From: Furcasterigmium furcatum
Taxonomy: Eukaryota; Ascomycota; Sordariomycetes; Glomerellales; Plectosphaerellaceae
Length of the DNA stretch: 64,000 bases
Direction: 5' to 3'
Assembly: GCA_001599815.1 (NCBI GenBank)
Contig: BCIA01000003.1
Coordinates: 2,046,001 to 2,110,000, forward strand
Shown here: positions 34,145 through 46,230 of the stretch, piece after piece
Layout of the letters: each line of letters starts with the position of its first letter
How positions within the stretch are numbered: position 1 is the stretch's first letter
Program-made: the position numbers and the translations under genes
Notes under the pieces: model-generated
Seen by the model: the letters and a program-made list of their open reading frames with translations, nothing else
Database searches by the model: none
Told to the model about the DNA's origin: nothing

Positions 34145-35502
34145 GGTGGTTCAGGCAGGCCGCGATGGCTGATCAGCACCCCGGACGGGAAATGGAAGTA
34201 AGAAACAGACGGTGCCTGTTTAGGTCCTGGTGGCCACGCGAGAGAGGAGACGGGAAGCGGCAGAGATATCCATGTTGGCAGACGGCGAAAAGAAATATAT
34301 CACCGCGATTCACTCATCAGCCGTGATGGCATTTTCAGGCCCTCGAGCGGCCTTTTCCGTTCTCGGCCTCGCTATTGATTGTATGGCGTTCTCGTATCCA
34401 ATAGCTCGGGTCAGCTCTGCCATGAGAGAGCCTATCTGCGTGGGAGTTCATGAGGAGGATCGGTCGATGGGCCGAGCTGAAACGGCTCACATGAGGTCCA
34501 GCGTATGCCTCGACCGTGCTAGACCCTGGGCCAAGGGCCCCGTCATCAACGTGGCAGCGGTAGTTCAAAAGAAAACTCCCCATCAACCCCTGCAGACCTC
34601 CTGATGATTAGGTAGCTGGCAGCGTCTGGGGCAGCCCAGCTCGCCTCCGGGTCTCACCGTCTGGCGCCCACGCCATCCCCTGCTGTAGCTCGCAGCTCTT
34701 TTTGGTGATGGGAGCCCAGAATGGCGTCTTGGCGAGCCAGAGAAGGCCTCGATGGCCAGGAACCCGCATTAGCCACCGCTCGCCGCCAAGTTCGTGGCTG
34801 TTAGCTGAGGTTACAGGGCGGCCGAGACATTTCCTGTTGTGGAGAGACAGTGCAGGGGTCTTGCCTCGGCCTAGGACGGAATGACTGGATTCTGCAGTCC
34901 AGGCTGCAGCTCTGAGAGATATTGGGGTGCGCATGGGCTGAACAGGCTGGCAGAGCAGGGGTCGAGCGGCCTGAGCAGGGGGCGGGATGGGGCAGGGCAG
35001 TGCAGGGCAGCACTGGGAGGGTGGTGCTCGGAGTTGTTGGGCTGATCTTCTCCGGCAGAGCGGTTTGATAAGCACATGGATGTGGTCTGGGCCCCGGAGC
35101 CGCCACTCTGCACGGACGCCGGGCGGAAATCACAGCGCAGTGAAGAAGCGAAGCGCTGGGGCGTTGAGCATAATTTGGAATAATCCAACAACTTTCTTGA
35201 ATCTGGAAAGGGGTTCGCCGCGAGCGCGTGATTACGTCTAGGTGGTAGTGTCGTAGAGACAAACAAAAAGGAAGCCCCAAAGGAACCTGAAAGGAAATCC
35301 GTCCCATCCCTGCCCGTGATCTACGCCCGAGGAGGACTAAGCAGCTGTGCCGCGTTGCCAAGGAGCTACATGCGCACGCGTGCGCTTTGTTGCCTCATGC
35401 GTGCCAAGAGGGTAATACGAGCCCGTCTAAACTCCAAAAACACCGGGCGACGAGGAAGAGGAGAAAAAGAAACAAAGAAAGCGGAACTAAATGCCCGCCT
35501 AG
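34145..35502. other. Intergenic region upstream of the oxidase
   Basis: About 1.36 kb that contains the oxidase promoter and the 3' flank of the GH16 gene. No supportable gene was found. Confidence 0.55.
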
Positions 35503-37525
35503 CTAGCACTGGCCCTGCTGCCACATCTTCACCGACTTGACGACCATGCCTCGGTCCTCCTTGGGGCCCCAGGTAGGCGCCCACGTTTCGTTGGCCATCC
35601 AAAAGTCTCTCATGGGGGTCTCACTGTTATCCGCCCACGGCTTACCACCAACCGCATCACTAGGGGTTAAAATTAACTTAGTCCGGACGTGATAGACAGG
35701 GGTCTTGGGGCTAGAGAACAGGGGTTGCAGTGGATGAGTGGGGGTGGAGGGGGGGTGGGAGCAGCAATCGACGCGGATCGGATCGGGCGGACGAGCATCC
35801 GAGAAACAAATTGCAGGGGGGAGCTGGCTGGAGGGGGGGAGACGACCGAAAGGGGAAAATCGACCACCACCAAAAAAAAAAACTTACGGGAACCATCCAT
35901 TGGTGCCTCCGACGGCGACGTTCAGGATGAGGAAGAAGTCCTGGTCGAACGGCGTGTTGGGATTGCCGGTGCTGCTCCACGGATCCACGGGCACGGATCC
36001 GTTGATGGATTGTCCCGCGAATTCGCCGTAGGTCCACATGTTCTTGTTCTTGCTGAAGTCGAAGTACATGACTTGCTGTGGAGGGAGGTTCGGTCAGCAA
36101 GGTTCAGTTCTCCCAAGATGCGACCCAAGACCCGTCAAGAGACTCGGCGGTCCGTAGGGCTGAAGCAAACAAACACCAGAGAAACAAACTTACTCGGAGA
36201 CGTCCGTCGAGCCAGGTGAAGAGATACTTCTCGCTCCACTCGAGGCCGAACGTGTGGAATCCCTGCGTGTAGCGAGTGCGACGGCCTCCCCACTCGCCGT
36301 AGCTCATGCGCCAGCGATCATTGAGCGCGGCAGTGCCCCAGTGCAGCGCCGAGGAGATGATGTTGTCGCCAAGCGCGTAGGTCCGCGCATCGTTGCCTCG
36401 GCTCTCGGCGATGTCGATCTCGCCCGACTTGGGCCACTCGCCGTAGACGCTGTCCTGAGGCATCATCCAGATTGCGGGCCACAGCCAGTCGCCCCTGGGC
36501 ATGCGCGCAGTCACCTCCACACGGCCGTAGCGAATCGTCTTCTTGCCCTTGGTGTTGAGGCGTGCTGATCGCACCGGGTTGATGATCTGGCCCCTGCTGG
36601 AGTTGCTGGCGGCGGCGCATGCCCACCGCTCGTCGAATCGCTTGCCCTCTTCGTTCCAGTCCTCCTTGAACGTGCAGTCACCGTCAGCGCGGCCGTCAGT
36701 GGTCAGGTTGACCGTGTGGCCGTTGATCAGCTGGTTGTAGGTGATGTCGGTGCTCTCAAGGGTGAGGGTGGGCACGATGTGGAGTCCTTCCTCATCGACG
36801 TAGGAGTTTTCTTCACCCGCCGTGGTCCAGTCGAAGGAGCCGGTGCTGTACCGTGTTAGTGATGCGCCCGAGGAGGGGGTCTTTGCGACGGGACACATAC
36901 CCGAATCCGTTCATCTGGACTTCATGATTCCAGTTGTCCAGGTTCTGGAACTGGTCATCCATGATCAGGCAGTACTGTCAAAATTGGTTAGCCATCTCAT
37001 TGCGCGGTCGCAAAGAAAATAACGCCTACATCATGATGAGGGAAGTTCCGGGTGGCATCCCAGCAGAGGTATGCGCCGATGCCTGTGAGGACATGTCAGT
37101 GCGGTTCGTCGCCCCCTAATTGGAGAGGACTCCACCTACCCAGGCCGATGAAGATGCAGACGTAGAAGATGATGCTGTCCCAATTGACCTCACGCTTCGA
37201 CTTGTTGAGCCATGGCTTCTCAAGCTCGCCCTTGAGCCGGCTGCTCCTGAAGCGTCGGCGCGGGGCGATGACTGCGTAGCACTGTGAGCTCGAGTGGCCA
37301 GAAAAAGATGGAGACTGAACCGAGGCAGATTCACGCACCTTCGTGATTTACAGAGGTTGCCCGTGTGCCCGACTGCTGTTGATGGACCACAGATGCGGCA
37401 GATGATCCGGCAACAGGCGTTGCGAAAGGGTTGGTGCGAGGGGAGCCGAGTCCGGGAGTCGCAAAGGGATCCCGACGGGAGGAAGACTCCTCGACGGTCT
37501 GAATCATTGACCTTGAGCTGTCCAT
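35503..37525 (-). CDS. Membrane-anchored GH16 glucanase-like glycosidase
   Basis: Seven exons (37525-37339, 37271-37140, 37082-37030, 36974-36901, 36845-36194, 36075-35888, 35659-35503) give 480 aa. The first in-frame ATG after an upstream stop is 37525, in good context (GCCATGG). The cytosolic N-terminus carries DPFATPGLG and NPFATPVAG repeats. A basic stretch (RRRFRSSRLKGELEKPWLNK) precedes one transmembrane helix (about 95-114), so a type II membrane protein is predicted. The GH16 fold follows, with catalytic Glu281, Asp283 and Glu286 in GEIDIAESRGN, HWGTAALNDRWR and ILNVAVGGTNGWFP. Related proteins act on beta-1,3- or beta-1,3/1,6-glucan of walls. All six introns join in phase. The last is unusually long (228 nt). 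Confidence 0.9.
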
Positions 37526-40075
37526 GGCTGGTTGAGGCTGCCGATAAACGAAGGAATGCCCAGAGTCACCAAGCCTTGGGGTCGTCAATGAAGAGACACG
37601 TTTCGTCGGTGCCGGAAGGACAAGGGAAATGAAATGGCCGTCTTCAGTGCTGCTCTTGTTTTCTTGTTGAAACTTGGAGGCGAGCTCTGGTCAGGTATGA
37701 ACTCTGCGCCGCCGGGGTCCAGGGCTGCCACTCGGTCCCAAAAAGCACCAGAGACAAAGGATCTAGAACGGTCAGGATTCCACGCGTGTCCAAGCGATAC
37801 GCCGTCTCCGAGCCATGCGCCGTCCCCGAGCGATACGCCCGTCCCGAACACACGAGGCTTTCAGCTGAGCGAGAAGGTGAGCCTAGATGACATGGCAACG
37901 AGACTATTGAACGCTCTCAGTCAGGACCGGGATGCCCAGGGCCTAGATCAAGCTCCTATCTGGAGCTGAGCGTTGTGTCAGGCATGCCGCATGCATGAGC
38001 TAGTCGATGGACCTGGCCAGGTGCCGAAGCAACGGAGCAAGCCAAGAACCAGGAGGCAACGCCGCAACGGGGCCTGTGACAAGGGGCCAGCGACAAGGGG
38101 TCAGGGGTCGCATCCGAATCGAATCTCCACCGCCGGGTCGGTCTGAGCGGGAGCGACTGTTGCCGGATTAGTCCAGTCAAGAGGCTTATTTTCGGGACAT
38201 TCTGCTCCTGGGACAGGGGTTCAGTGCCGATCCAGATAGGACTTGGCCTTTTTCTTCTTCCCGTTTTTGGGCAGTTTGAAGCAGAAAGAAAAATCACGAC
38301 TCCCACAACCACGCGGTTGAATGATCACGAAAATGGCGCACGATGCATCGGATATGTGCCTTATCTTCGGTTGTTCGGCTCGTACGGCTGCGAATAATAA
38401 TTGCAACCCTCTCTGTCCTGTTGCATGACATCATGCAAGAGAGTGCGCTTGTTGGATTGCGGAAGACACAGATATATGATGCCATGTGGATACTCAGACT
38501 ATTCCAGTTAGTAAAAAGTGCCACTTATCTGTTGAAGCCACCCCCTGTGGAGCAAAAACCGTTCTGGTTCAGCTGCCAACGGCTCACCAACAACTCACGC
38601 GCCCGGGAGCTAAGAAACCCAAAACTAACACCAGAAACTGCCCAACGCTTCCTCACACCTCACCGACCAGCCACCACTCAGGGTCCGGGTGGCGCCTTGG
38701 CGCCCTGAGCCCCCCCCCCCCCCCCCCCAAAGCGCTTCAAACGGGAGATCTGCTATTGGCCGGCGGGCCACCCATATCTTGTGGCTGCCTCTCATCTACA
38801 TGCGTGCCGCTTTGTTCAACCGCCCGATCTGGACGGAGGGTGTGTGGCTGAAGCCTTTTCAGGTACGAGCGAATGAATATTGGGATGCATCAAAGAAACA
38901 CTAGGGCCATGGCGCAGGGAAGCTATCGACTCCCACCGCACCAGCACACACCTTGTCACCTTTGTTGTGCGACCTTGGCGGCCAACTCAAGCAACGACAA
39001 GCATTGCGTGTCTCTAGTCCGGACCAGACCCGTGGGAATGGACGGGCGTGGCCCATGGGTCGCAACACATGGGTCAGTCCCACCTCGCCAGCTCGCCTCG
39101 CCTCATCGCCGACCAGAAGCACGAGGTTGATCCCACATGGGTCCAGCCCTTTCCCACGCCCAATGCGGTGCGAACCACGCTCGGCGAAATGCATCCTTGT
39201 ACGTAGATCTCCGCCGTGGGACACGTCATACTTATCTTTTCCACAGGGATTAGTGCATCGCAGCGCAGCGCATCGTTCAGCTCATGGCGATCTCCGTGGT
39301 GCAGATCGGGCCAGAGCAGGTGCCTAAGCGAACGGTGCGTTGGGATGCACTTTGGCACTCGGCAACCCAGGCGCCGGGACCACGCCGACAACGTGGACCT
39401 GGACGTGCCCAATTCAGACCATCGGTCCAGGCTCAAAGAAGTCAAGGCTCGCCGTTCTTTGCTTATCTTGTGTGGCGGTTCCGTCGTCTCAGTTGAGAGA
39501 GACGGCGGCGTCTGGATTTCAGCTGGCCTACGCCCCTTGTCACCATCGTCTTGGCAGTCCAGGATCCGGGAGGTGCAGCGCATGCTGCCAGCCTTGGAGC
39601 CGCCGGCCGGGGTGCCCGTGCAGCCAGGCCAGCCGCAATTAATCCAAATAGCTGCTTCTCAGTAGGCCGTGAACCGTATTCCAGGGACGTCCAGATTGGC
39701 CGAGTGCCGGGTCCAGACTGCACCTCTCGCTGTAGTGCGTCCTGGCCGGAGACCTCGACCCTTCAGCTACGCCATCTGTGCACGTTCTCACCCAGGAGAA
39801 GACCTCGTTTTGTCTAGGCTGGATAGAGCAGTGCTATGGAGCCTGACCGTATAAGGCTTGCCGTAACAAGACCGCCTCCGGCTTCCCTCCCCCTCGGCCT
39901 GTTTGTTCTATTCAGCACGGCTCTCCCCCTCGCTTTTCTCTCTTGCCAAGGCTCATATTTCCTTTCACCCCAACGGTCGAAACCTCCATACCCTGCGTCG
40001 TCTGTTCCACGAGGAGCTTCATCATCGTGAATCTTCTTTGCAATATTGGGTTGCCTTCCTTCACACCCATAAGCA
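37526..40075. other. Divergent intergenic region with a poly-C tract
   Basis: About 2.55 kb between the GH16 gene and the divergent glycosyltransferase gene. A frame at 37634-37969 (+) has no recognisable domain and contains short direct repeats near 37793-37850, so it is not called. No other feature was seen apart from the C19 run. Confidence 0.5.
38710..38728 (+). repeat. Homopolymer C19
   Basis: Nineteen consecutive C. It could be a genuine G/C-tract or a base-count error in assembly. Confidence 0.9.
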
Positions 40076-43000
40076 ATGGCGTCCGAGAAGACACCCTCTC
40101 GCTTCCGCGAGTGGGGGCTGTCTTCGGCAGAGGATCCCGCCGCTGATGCGCAGACGCTCGAGAAGCTCGAGGGCCGAAGGGACTCTCACCCGGTGTCCCT
40201 GCAGTCTGAGAAGATTTTCCCGAGGAGCAGGCCCGCGCTGGGATCCTCTCACAGCTCGTTCTCCGGCACGCCGGTGATGCACTTTGGCGACGATCAGGAT
40301 CCGTCTCTGGTGAGTTCACTTACACACGGCGGCCGGTGGCCACACTGGACGGGATGCTGACCTTGGACAGATCGCCAAGTACATTTCCCGCCGCGCAACT
40401 CTGCTCGGCTGGTTTGATGAGTCGCCAGACTCCTCCATTTCCAGTGGATGGGCGTCAACATGCATCGCGCTGAAGAAGTCGGACGGCTACACGTATGCGC
40501 CGGCTGATCCCAACCCGGACCTCGTCGCGGCCGTCGCCCGGCTGGATGAGAAGGCGGTCATGTCAATGGCTTCCGAGACGACCCAATTGGTCCTTGACAC
40601 CATCAAGCCTGATCAATTGAGCCTCACTGTGGAGAGCACCGGCGCGCGCATCCCCATCGTCGCCACGTTCGCCGACGTTCACCCGTCGCTCGCGCATTCG
40701 TCGAGCTCCTGCGTCGTCGTCCAGGAACGCTGCGTTCTCATCTGGTCCAGCGAGCCGAAGACGATCATGAACGTTGCGCACATCGTCGAGAAGCAGATGC
40801 TCGCCTTCGTAAGTTGCTGCCGATTGGATCTCATCTTTGACGGTGAAGGAGCTGACATTTCCCGCGCCCGTGTAGGTCATGGGTCCCAACATGCCTCATG
40901 GCATGCTTGCGCAGACCGAGGACCAGTCGGTCAAGGGCGCTTGCACGCTTGTGCGAGGTGCCATCGACGAGAAGAAGGAGGTCTACCGACGCGCCATCGA
41001 GGTCGAGGAGGGCAAAGAAGAGGGCGAGGAGGACCTGGAGACCAACCTGCCTCCGCGACCAACACTGCGCATCCATTCGGTCCGAATCGGAATTGTCATG
41101 ATTCTGGTTGTGGTCACTCAGTCGTTGGGTGTATCCAGGGTGAGTTCATTCTACTCGTCGCGATGGTGGCGCGCGGGCGTTCCCGTCCCCCCTTTACCAT
41201 TTGAGTGTTCTTGGCTAATGATTGGCTCAGCTCCTGAGGCAATGGTACTGGGACGGCGACTATAAAAGATTTGCCCTTGTAGGTTTCACAGTTCTATTGG
41301 CTGGTCGGCCCACGAGTCATTAGTTGCTGACATGCAGAAAGGTTGCCGTCATCCCAGCTCTCAGCCTGTTGTCATTGGTAAGGCTTATTTTATCATCAGC
41401 GAAAGATGAATTGAGCTAACTGGTTGAGTAGTTCTTCTTCATCGTTGTCGTCAGCAGCGTGTTCCAACTACTTCTCCCGGCCGGCATGTGCATGAAGAAT
41501 TCCAAATTCCATTCTGGTCAGTCCCGCGGCCCTTATAATTTGTCACACTGAGTAGCATTTGGAAGCTGACCCGATACTCAATAGCCGTGAGCCCCAATCC
41601 CAAGCGCCACCGGGACTATGAGCTGCCGCACATCACGGTGCAGATGCCCGTCTACAAGGAGGGTCTCACAGGGTAAGTCAGATCTCGGCTAGGAGGAGGA
41701 CGCATCTCAGCTAGGTCTAACTCTCATCGACAGTGTCATCATTCCCACCATGATCTCGGTCATGGCGGCGATCGAGTACTACGAGAACATGGGTGGCACG
41801 GCCTCCGTCTTCATCAACGATGACGGCATGCAGTGCATCCAACCCGAGCTGGCCGACGCTCGCAAGGAGTACTACCGCGAGAACGGCATTGGATACTGCG
41901 CCCGGTTGCCAAACATGAAGTCTCCCAAGGGCAAGGGCTGGTTCTCCTGGCTCAGGAGCAAGCCGGCCGTCGATCCCGCCGTTGACAACGAGGATGAGAG
42001 CGAGCTCAGCCCCCAGGGCCGCGCCAACAAGCTCGGCTTCGTCCGCAAGGGCAAGTTCAAGAAGGCCAGCAACATGAACTACTGCCTGGCCTTCTCCAAC
42101 CGCGTCGAGGACGAGATGCACCGCCTGTCCGAGCTCGAGTGCCAGGCCCGCGGCTGCAGCCACGAGGACCTGACCGCCGAGGACGACGACAGGCTCTACG
42201 AGCAGGCGCTGCAGAACATGCTCGATGCCGATGAGGGCAAGTCCTGGGCCGCCGGCAACATCCGCATGGGCGAGATCATCCTCATCATCGACTGCGACAC
42301 CCGTGTTCCTGTTGACTGCCTCCTCTACGGCGCTCTCGAGATGCACGAGAGCCCCGAAGTCGCCATTCTTCAGCACGGCTCCGGTGTCATGCAGGTCGCC
42401 CACAACATCTTCGAGAACGGTATCACTTACTTCACCACCATCGTCTACACGGCCATCAAGTACGGCGTCGGCACTGGCGACGTCGCTCCTTTCGTCGGCC
42501 ACAATGCCTTTTTGCGCTGGAAGGCAATCCAGAGCGTGTCTTTCGTCGATCCCTCGGACGGCATCACCAAGTGGTGGTCCGACTCTCACGTCTCCGAGGA
42601 CTTCGACATCAGTTTGCGTGTTCAGATGGCCGGCATGACCTGTCGCTTGGCTACCTACCACAACGGAGGCTTCCAAGAGGGTGTTTCCCTGACCGTCTAC
42701 GACGAGCTGAACCGCTGGGAGAAGTATGCTTATGGCTGCAACGAGCTCGTGTTCCATCCCTTGTAAGTCCTGCCACAACGCCAACGGATGTTCGACGACA
42801 ACTGACATCGTCTCTGCAGATACCAATGGATCTACAAGGGCCCCGTTACCCGCCTGTTCCTTCGCTTCCTCTGGAGCAGCATGCCAGTCACCAGCAAGGT
42901 TTCCATCATCGCGTATATCTTCACTTGTAAGTGCTTCGCCGACCACCACGAGTAATTCTTGAGATCGAGACTAACGATTCCCTTCCAGACTACGCCCTTG

Positions 43001-43545
43001 CTGCCGGTCTCCTGCTCACCCTGATCAACTACGTCGTCGTTGGCCTGTTCTTCCAAGATCTCGACCACTTCTACACACCCTCTTGGGGCATCTGGGTGTC
43101 CCTCCTGGTCGTCTTCAACGGTGTCGCCTCCGTCGCATTCAGCTTGACGCGCCACCGTCTCAAGGAGAAGTCCTTCTGGATTGTGATCCTTGAGACCGCG
43201 AAGTGGCTGCCCTTCATGCTGCTGTTCTTCGGCGGCATCAGCATCAACTGCGCCAAGGCCCTGCTCTGCCACGCCTTTTCGATCAACATCGAGTGGGCGT
43301 CGACCTCCAAGGAACTCGGCCCCACCGGTATCTTCATCGGCCTCAACAAGATGATGCACCGCTTCAAGTACACGTTCCTTATCTGCATCGTCATCGCCGC
43401 TGGCATGATCTACATGGCCGTCGGCGCGCCCTGGGGCTGGACCATTGCCCCCGGCGAGTTCTCGGCCGGCACCTACGCCATCGTGCCCCTGTCCGTGCAG
43501 GTGGCCTGCTCGTTTGCTCTTCCTCTATTCCTCGGCCTTACTTAA
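40076..43545 (+). CDS. Polytopic family-2 glycosyltransferase
   Basis: Ten exons (40076-40309, 40371-40808, 40876-41139, 41231-41278, 41342-41377, 41432-41516, 41585-41672, 41734-42762, 42820-42926, 42989-43545) give 961 aa. The N-terminal region of about 260 residues is cytosolic. Membrane helices follow (HSVRIGIVMILVVVTQSLGV, VAVIPALSLLSLFFFIVVV), then a GT2 catalytic region with HITVQMPVYKEG, FINDDGMQC, the DCDT metal site, FVGHNAFLRW and a SEDFDISLR acceptor motif. Several C-terminal helices close the protein. This arrangement is that of chitin/cellulose-synthase-like GT2 enzymes. It most resembles the conserved fungal GT2 class reported as needed for hyphal growth on surfaces (ZtGT2-like, recalled from the literature). 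Product unknown. The 41342 acceptor (AAG) is chosen over CAG 4 nt upstream because only it keeps the frame. Confidence 0.88.
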
Positions 43546-44275
43546 GGGGGGCGTTCATCGCACAGTTTGTCAATTTTCTAGGGGATTATTTTTCATCGTT
43601 GTACAAGACCGAGGGAACAGGTCAACAGGGTAATTGCGCGGAGTATTAGAGGGGATTCTTATTAGACTACTACACACTCGAGTGATACATCTAACTCGTA
43701 ATGAGACTGAAGGATTTACATCAGCATATTTCTTTCTCTCCCTTGATGTCGGTTTCGACGAGACTCGCCAAATGGATGCTCGTACAGGATGACATGCACC
43801 CCGTAAGCCCAAGAAACTGGGGGCCAGCGGCTAAATGGCCGGGATTTATGTTCGTGCGGTCAGCGTGGTATTGAAGTGACACTCCAAATCTGTATGGGGA
43901 AACATCTTCCATCGGTTCAATGATCTCTTCCTTTGCCGTGTGTGGCGGAGAGACTGAGTGCACAGCATCAAGTGCCAAGGTGCCAGATCCCGAGGCCGTG
44001 CTGCCCCTCCATGGAAATACCCTTATTACATCGTCAGCGGCTAAATACAAGGGCAAATAGCGTGACATATAATAGATTGCCGAGACGCAGTCGGCTGACT
44101 CTGCCGAAAGAGACATCCTGGGGTTGTACAGGCATGGTTCGATGCCGACAATGCAACCCAAGCATTTGGAGCAGGTTTTCTTGATATAAAAGAGACCGAC
44201 TCTTCACTCAGACATACATGAGGCAGAATTGTCGAAGCCTCACCCATCTGATCAACACCATCGGTTAGCATAGCA
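43546..44275. other. Intergenic region
   Basis: About 0.73 kb between the glycosyltransferase and GH11 genes, tandem plus strand. No gene was recognised. Confidence 0.6.
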
Positions 44276-45128
44276 ATGGTGACTTTCTCTTCGCTTCTCT
44301 TGGCTGCAGCGGCCGCCGGTGCTGCCGTTATGGCGGCCCCAGGCGCGGGTGCCCGAGAGTCACACGATATCTCCAAGAGGCAGACGCCAAACAGCGAGGG
44401 CTGGCATGATGGGTAAGATACGAGCCTCGAACAACGGATGAAGTTTCTCCGCCAAAGCAGTCCCTGACCGCCTTTGCCCTAGATACTGGTACATGTGGTG
44501 GAACGACCAACACGCCCCCGCCAACTATACTAACCTCCCCGGTGGCTCATACCGCATCGAGTGGGAAAATATCGTAAACTTCGTGGGAGGGAAGGGCTGG
44601 AATCCTGGTGTCGATGATCGGTCTGTCCCGTCCTGCTTCGTGACCCTGAGAACGGTCTCATGCTGACTCTCGTCCCGCAGTGCGATTCAGATCTCCGGCC
44701 AGCATGAGTTCGTCAATAATAGCTACATCAGTGTTTGGGGCATGATGGCCAATCCGATGATCGAGGTGCCTCTTCTGCCACGATTTCAGGAATCCTTCCC
44801 GCCACTAACACGTGCCCAGTACTTCATCATCGAGAACTGGGGCACCTTCAACCCTACTCTCCATGCCCGGGCTGTCGGCACCGTCGAGTGTGACGGCGGC
44901 ATCTACGACGTTGCGCAGGACTTCTACACTCAAGGATTCTTCAGGCTGCATCGGTACTGGTCTGTCCGCCGCGACAAGCGCCTCGGCGGTGTCGTCCACA
45001 CTGCCTGCCACTTCGACTACTGGCGACGTAGAGGCCTTCAGATGGGCGAGCATCAGGAACAGATCGTCGCGACGGAAGCATACCGCAGCACCGGCTGGTC
45101 CGAAATAACCGTGGCCGATGTGACTTGA
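44276..45128 (+). CDS. GH11 endo-xylanase-like secreted protein with shortened thumb
   Basis: Four exons (44276-44412, 44483-44620, 44681-44765, 44820-45128) give 222 aa. The N-terminus is a signal peptide (SSLLLAAAAAGAAVMAAPG) and a short propeptide ending KRQ, typical of Kex2-type processing. GH11 marks are YWYMWWND, GGSYRIEWEN, GKGWNPG, the nucleophile Glu120 (MIE, at the end of exon 3, followed by YFIIENWGTF), YWSVRRDKR, HF and the acid/base Glu206 in IVATEAY. Both catalytic glutamates are present. The segment between YD and YWSVR is about five residues shorter than in typical GH11 enzymes and lacks the PSIxG thumb tip. Glu-Glu spacing is 86 rather than about 91-94. Xylan hydrolysis is likely but activity and specificity are uncertain. 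Confidence 0.88.
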
Positions 45129-45464
45129 GGAGGGCGCTGGGAGCGAAGATCAAGACTCAAGGTTGGGAATTCCGCAGAATGATTATGCTAGGATTTATGC
45201 TAGGACGTGGTGTTGTTCCAAATTTGGCACTGCTGCCTGTGATTTCAGGGTGGTGGTTGAGCGAGCTTGGTCTTACAACATGGATGACCTCAGTTCTAAA
45301 GCGTCACCGAGGTGATTGCTGTGCAAAACTGTGGAGAGGGGTGCCAGCCATGTTGCATTAAGAAATCGGTGGGCCGACGTTGTAGGTAATTCTAAGGACT
45401 GCCTGGTCAACTTGACGCGGGTTGAAAGAGCCCCAGTTTCGACAGCAATACAACCGAACCGGCC
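45129..45464. other. Intergenic region downstream of GH11
   Basis: About 0.34 kb, relatively AT-rich. No supportable gene was found. Confidence 0.5.
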
Positions 45465-45929
45465 ATGTATTTTGCGACCCTCGTGGCCGGCCATGTCAAG
45501 GGAACCACTCCGGAGCTCCCCGCCTTGGACAATGATGGATGGCTGAAGCCTCATTGGTTGTACTTTGTCGCCACGATCATCCTTTCCAGTGTCTCTCGAG
45601 TACAGGGCGTGGATAGCCCGCCAAGGGTAAACATAAGCGGATAGCTTTTAATTTGTAGTTGCCTGATATCCGCATTGAACGTACCTAGGTAATATCTACG
45701 GAAGAAGCATGTCGAGTTTCCCGTCTCTGTCCTCTGCATCCTCTTCACTGTCCTGGCCCTCTTCCTTGTCTCCCTTCTCACGGGATGGGCTCGATCCTGG
45801 CTGCATGCCCCGTTTTGGGCGCCTTCGGGCTCCTTAACGCACGCTGCCTGGCTTCTGCCTTTTCTCATCCTCGCCATCGCCGCCCGTACCGCCCCCCCGC
45901 CGATTGAAACAAGCCCGAAAGGAGCTTAG
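45465..45929 (+). pseudogene. Possible small membrane-protein gene or relic
   Basis: A frame from ATG 45465 reads MYFATLVAGHVKG, then LDNDGWLKPHWLYFVATIIL and SRVQGVDSPP, then meets GTAAAC. A second frame at about 45707-45929 encodes two hydrophobic stretches (FPVSVLCILFTVLALFLVSL and AAWLLPFLILAIAAR) ending ETSPKGA and a stop. An intron of about 85 nt with a weak AAG acceptor would join them in phase. Otherwise the two halves are separated by stops. I do not recognise the family. It may be a decayed piece of a larger polytopic protein. Confidence 0.3.
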
Positions 45930-46143
45930 CGTGAAGGATCCTCTGACTTGGGCTCCAGTAAGGGAGATTCAGATGTTGGGCGATGCAGCTCAAGCTGTGG
46001 TCACGGAACCCTCGGATGCCTGCATGGCTTCGTATGGGGACTGAATGTGGCTTTGCTCGGCGTCTGGATGTTCCAGCAACAATGCCAAGACGAATGCTTA
46101 GTCGACTTGGAACAATTCATCCTTATCATCGAGGCATATCACC
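45930..46143. other. Spacer before the tandem repeat
   Basis: Short noncoding spacer. Nothing was recognised. Confidence 0.5.
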
Positions 46144-46230
46144 ATCCAGGCACACTATGATCAAGGCATACTGCGATCGAGGCACACTGCGATTGAGGCA
46201 CACTGCGATCGAGGCACACTGTGATCAGGC
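46144..46230 (+). repeat. 16-bp tandem repeat
   Basis: Five consecutive 16-bp units of ATCGAGGCACACTGCG with a few substitutions (46144, 46160, 46176, 46192, 46208), plus a partial sixth unit. Confidence 0.9.

Noticed and set aside
37634..37969. 112-codon plus-strand frame divergent from the GH16 gene
   Set aside because: No recognisable domain. It contains short direct repeats and overlaps an equally good minus-strand frame.
41717..42949. 410-codon minus-strand frame
   Set aside because: Antisense to the glycosyltransferase catalytic exon, produced by GC-rich codon usage. The plus strand carries clear family motifs.
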